A stretch of DNA of 5,664 nt from Nanobdellota archaeon (GTDB taxonomy: Archaea > Nanobdellota > Nanobdellia > Woesearchaeales > JAHJBD01), in NCBI GenBank assembly GCA_018813725.1, contig JAHJBD010000100.1, forward strand, positions 1 to 5,664, read 5' to 3'. The notes beneath the pieces are model-generated. The model did no database searches, was not told the origin of the DNA, and saw nothing but the letters and a program-made list of their open reading frames with translations. Below are positions 5,601 to 5,664 of the stretch, one piece after another; position 1 is the stretch's first letter, and each line of letters begins with the position of its first letter. The position numbers and the translations under genes are program-made.

Positions 5601-5664
5601 ATGAAAACAAAATCATTTATTCTTATATCTATAGCCTTGGTAACTATATTTATTCTTGCTTGTG
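5601..5664 (+). CDS. Putative lipoprotein, N-terminal part only (cut by window end)
   Basis: Only 21 complete codons are present before the window ends. They form a textbook secretion signal: a short positive start (MKTKS), a hydrophobic core of about 13 residues rich in Ile and Leu (6-19), and a lipobox-like I-L-A-C at 18-21, with Cys21 as the candidate lipid-attachment site after cleavage. The mature protein would be tethered outside the cell membrane. Nothing of the mature domain is visible, so no function can be given; substrate-binding proteins and cell-surface proteins often begin this way. The Shine-Dalgarno GGTGAT supports the start. It is divergent from the isoprenoid operon, with about 53 bases between the chosen starts. 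A single N-terminal membrane anchor rather than a processed lipoprotein is also possible. Confidence 0.6.
   Translation, partial: MKTKSFILISIALVTIFILAC

Noticed and set aside
5548..5616. Longer ispDF start at ATG 5616
   Set aside because: It would overlap the divergent lipoprotein start by 16 bases, the extra residues are hydrophobic and Phe/Tyr-rich with no IspD resemblance, and no Shine-Dalgarno precedes it. It remains possible if the lipoprotein call is wrong.
1..5664. CRISPR arrays, insertion sequences, integrase or attachment sites
   Set aside because: No regularly spaced repeats, transposase or recombinase motifs, or terminal inverted repeats were seen; the genes are housekeeping and closely packed.

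Overview
The window looks like an archaeal chromosome segment, AT-rich and gene-dense. The diagnostic gene is a ribosomal protein uS15 of the archaeal/eukaryotic type, with the long N-terminal extension and the MARMHSRNKG start. TATA-box-like elements sit about 26 bases before likely transcript starts, and an oligo-T terminator follows uS15. The combination of an archaeal ribosomal protein with a bacterial-type MEP isoprenoid pathway suggests a DPANN-type archaeon (Woesearchaeota/Pacearchaeota-like). That placement is inference, not something the sequence proves.

Layout. On the plus strand, positions 39-2089 hold a two-gene potassium-uptake operon: a single-RCK TrkA-type regulator and a TrkH-type channel, joined by an ATGA overlap. 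A good TATA box follows, then a leader of about 100 bases with hairpins and a possible 32-codon upstream ORF, then uS15 (2226-2681) with a strong Shine-Dalgarno and a hairpin/T-tract terminator. From 5547 down to 2698 the minus strand carries a tightly overlapping three-gene isoprenoid operon: a bifunctional IspD-IspF fusion, IspE, and an all-trans polyprenyl diphosphate synthase (GGPP-synthase type). At the right edge a plus-strand lipoprotein gene begins at 5601 and runs out of the window. It diverges from the isoprenoid operon across a short AT-rich gap containing a 12-bp palindromic TATA element.

How the genes work together. IspD, IspE and IspF catalyse the three middle steps of the MEP pathway: CDP-ME formation, phosphorylation, and cyclisation to MEcPP. 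The prenyl synthase then condenses the C5 units into long prenyl diphosphates, which in an archaeon feed ether-lipid synthesis. So a bacterial-type C5 supply is wired in one operon to an archaeal-type use of the product.

The most notable points are the MEP genes in an archaeal context, and the fact that the IspD half lacks its N-terminal CTP-binding segment (the LAAGxGxRM region) and has Asn in place of the conserved Asp and Arg of HDAARP. The uS15 leader also looks structured. No stretch over 300 bases is without a gene.
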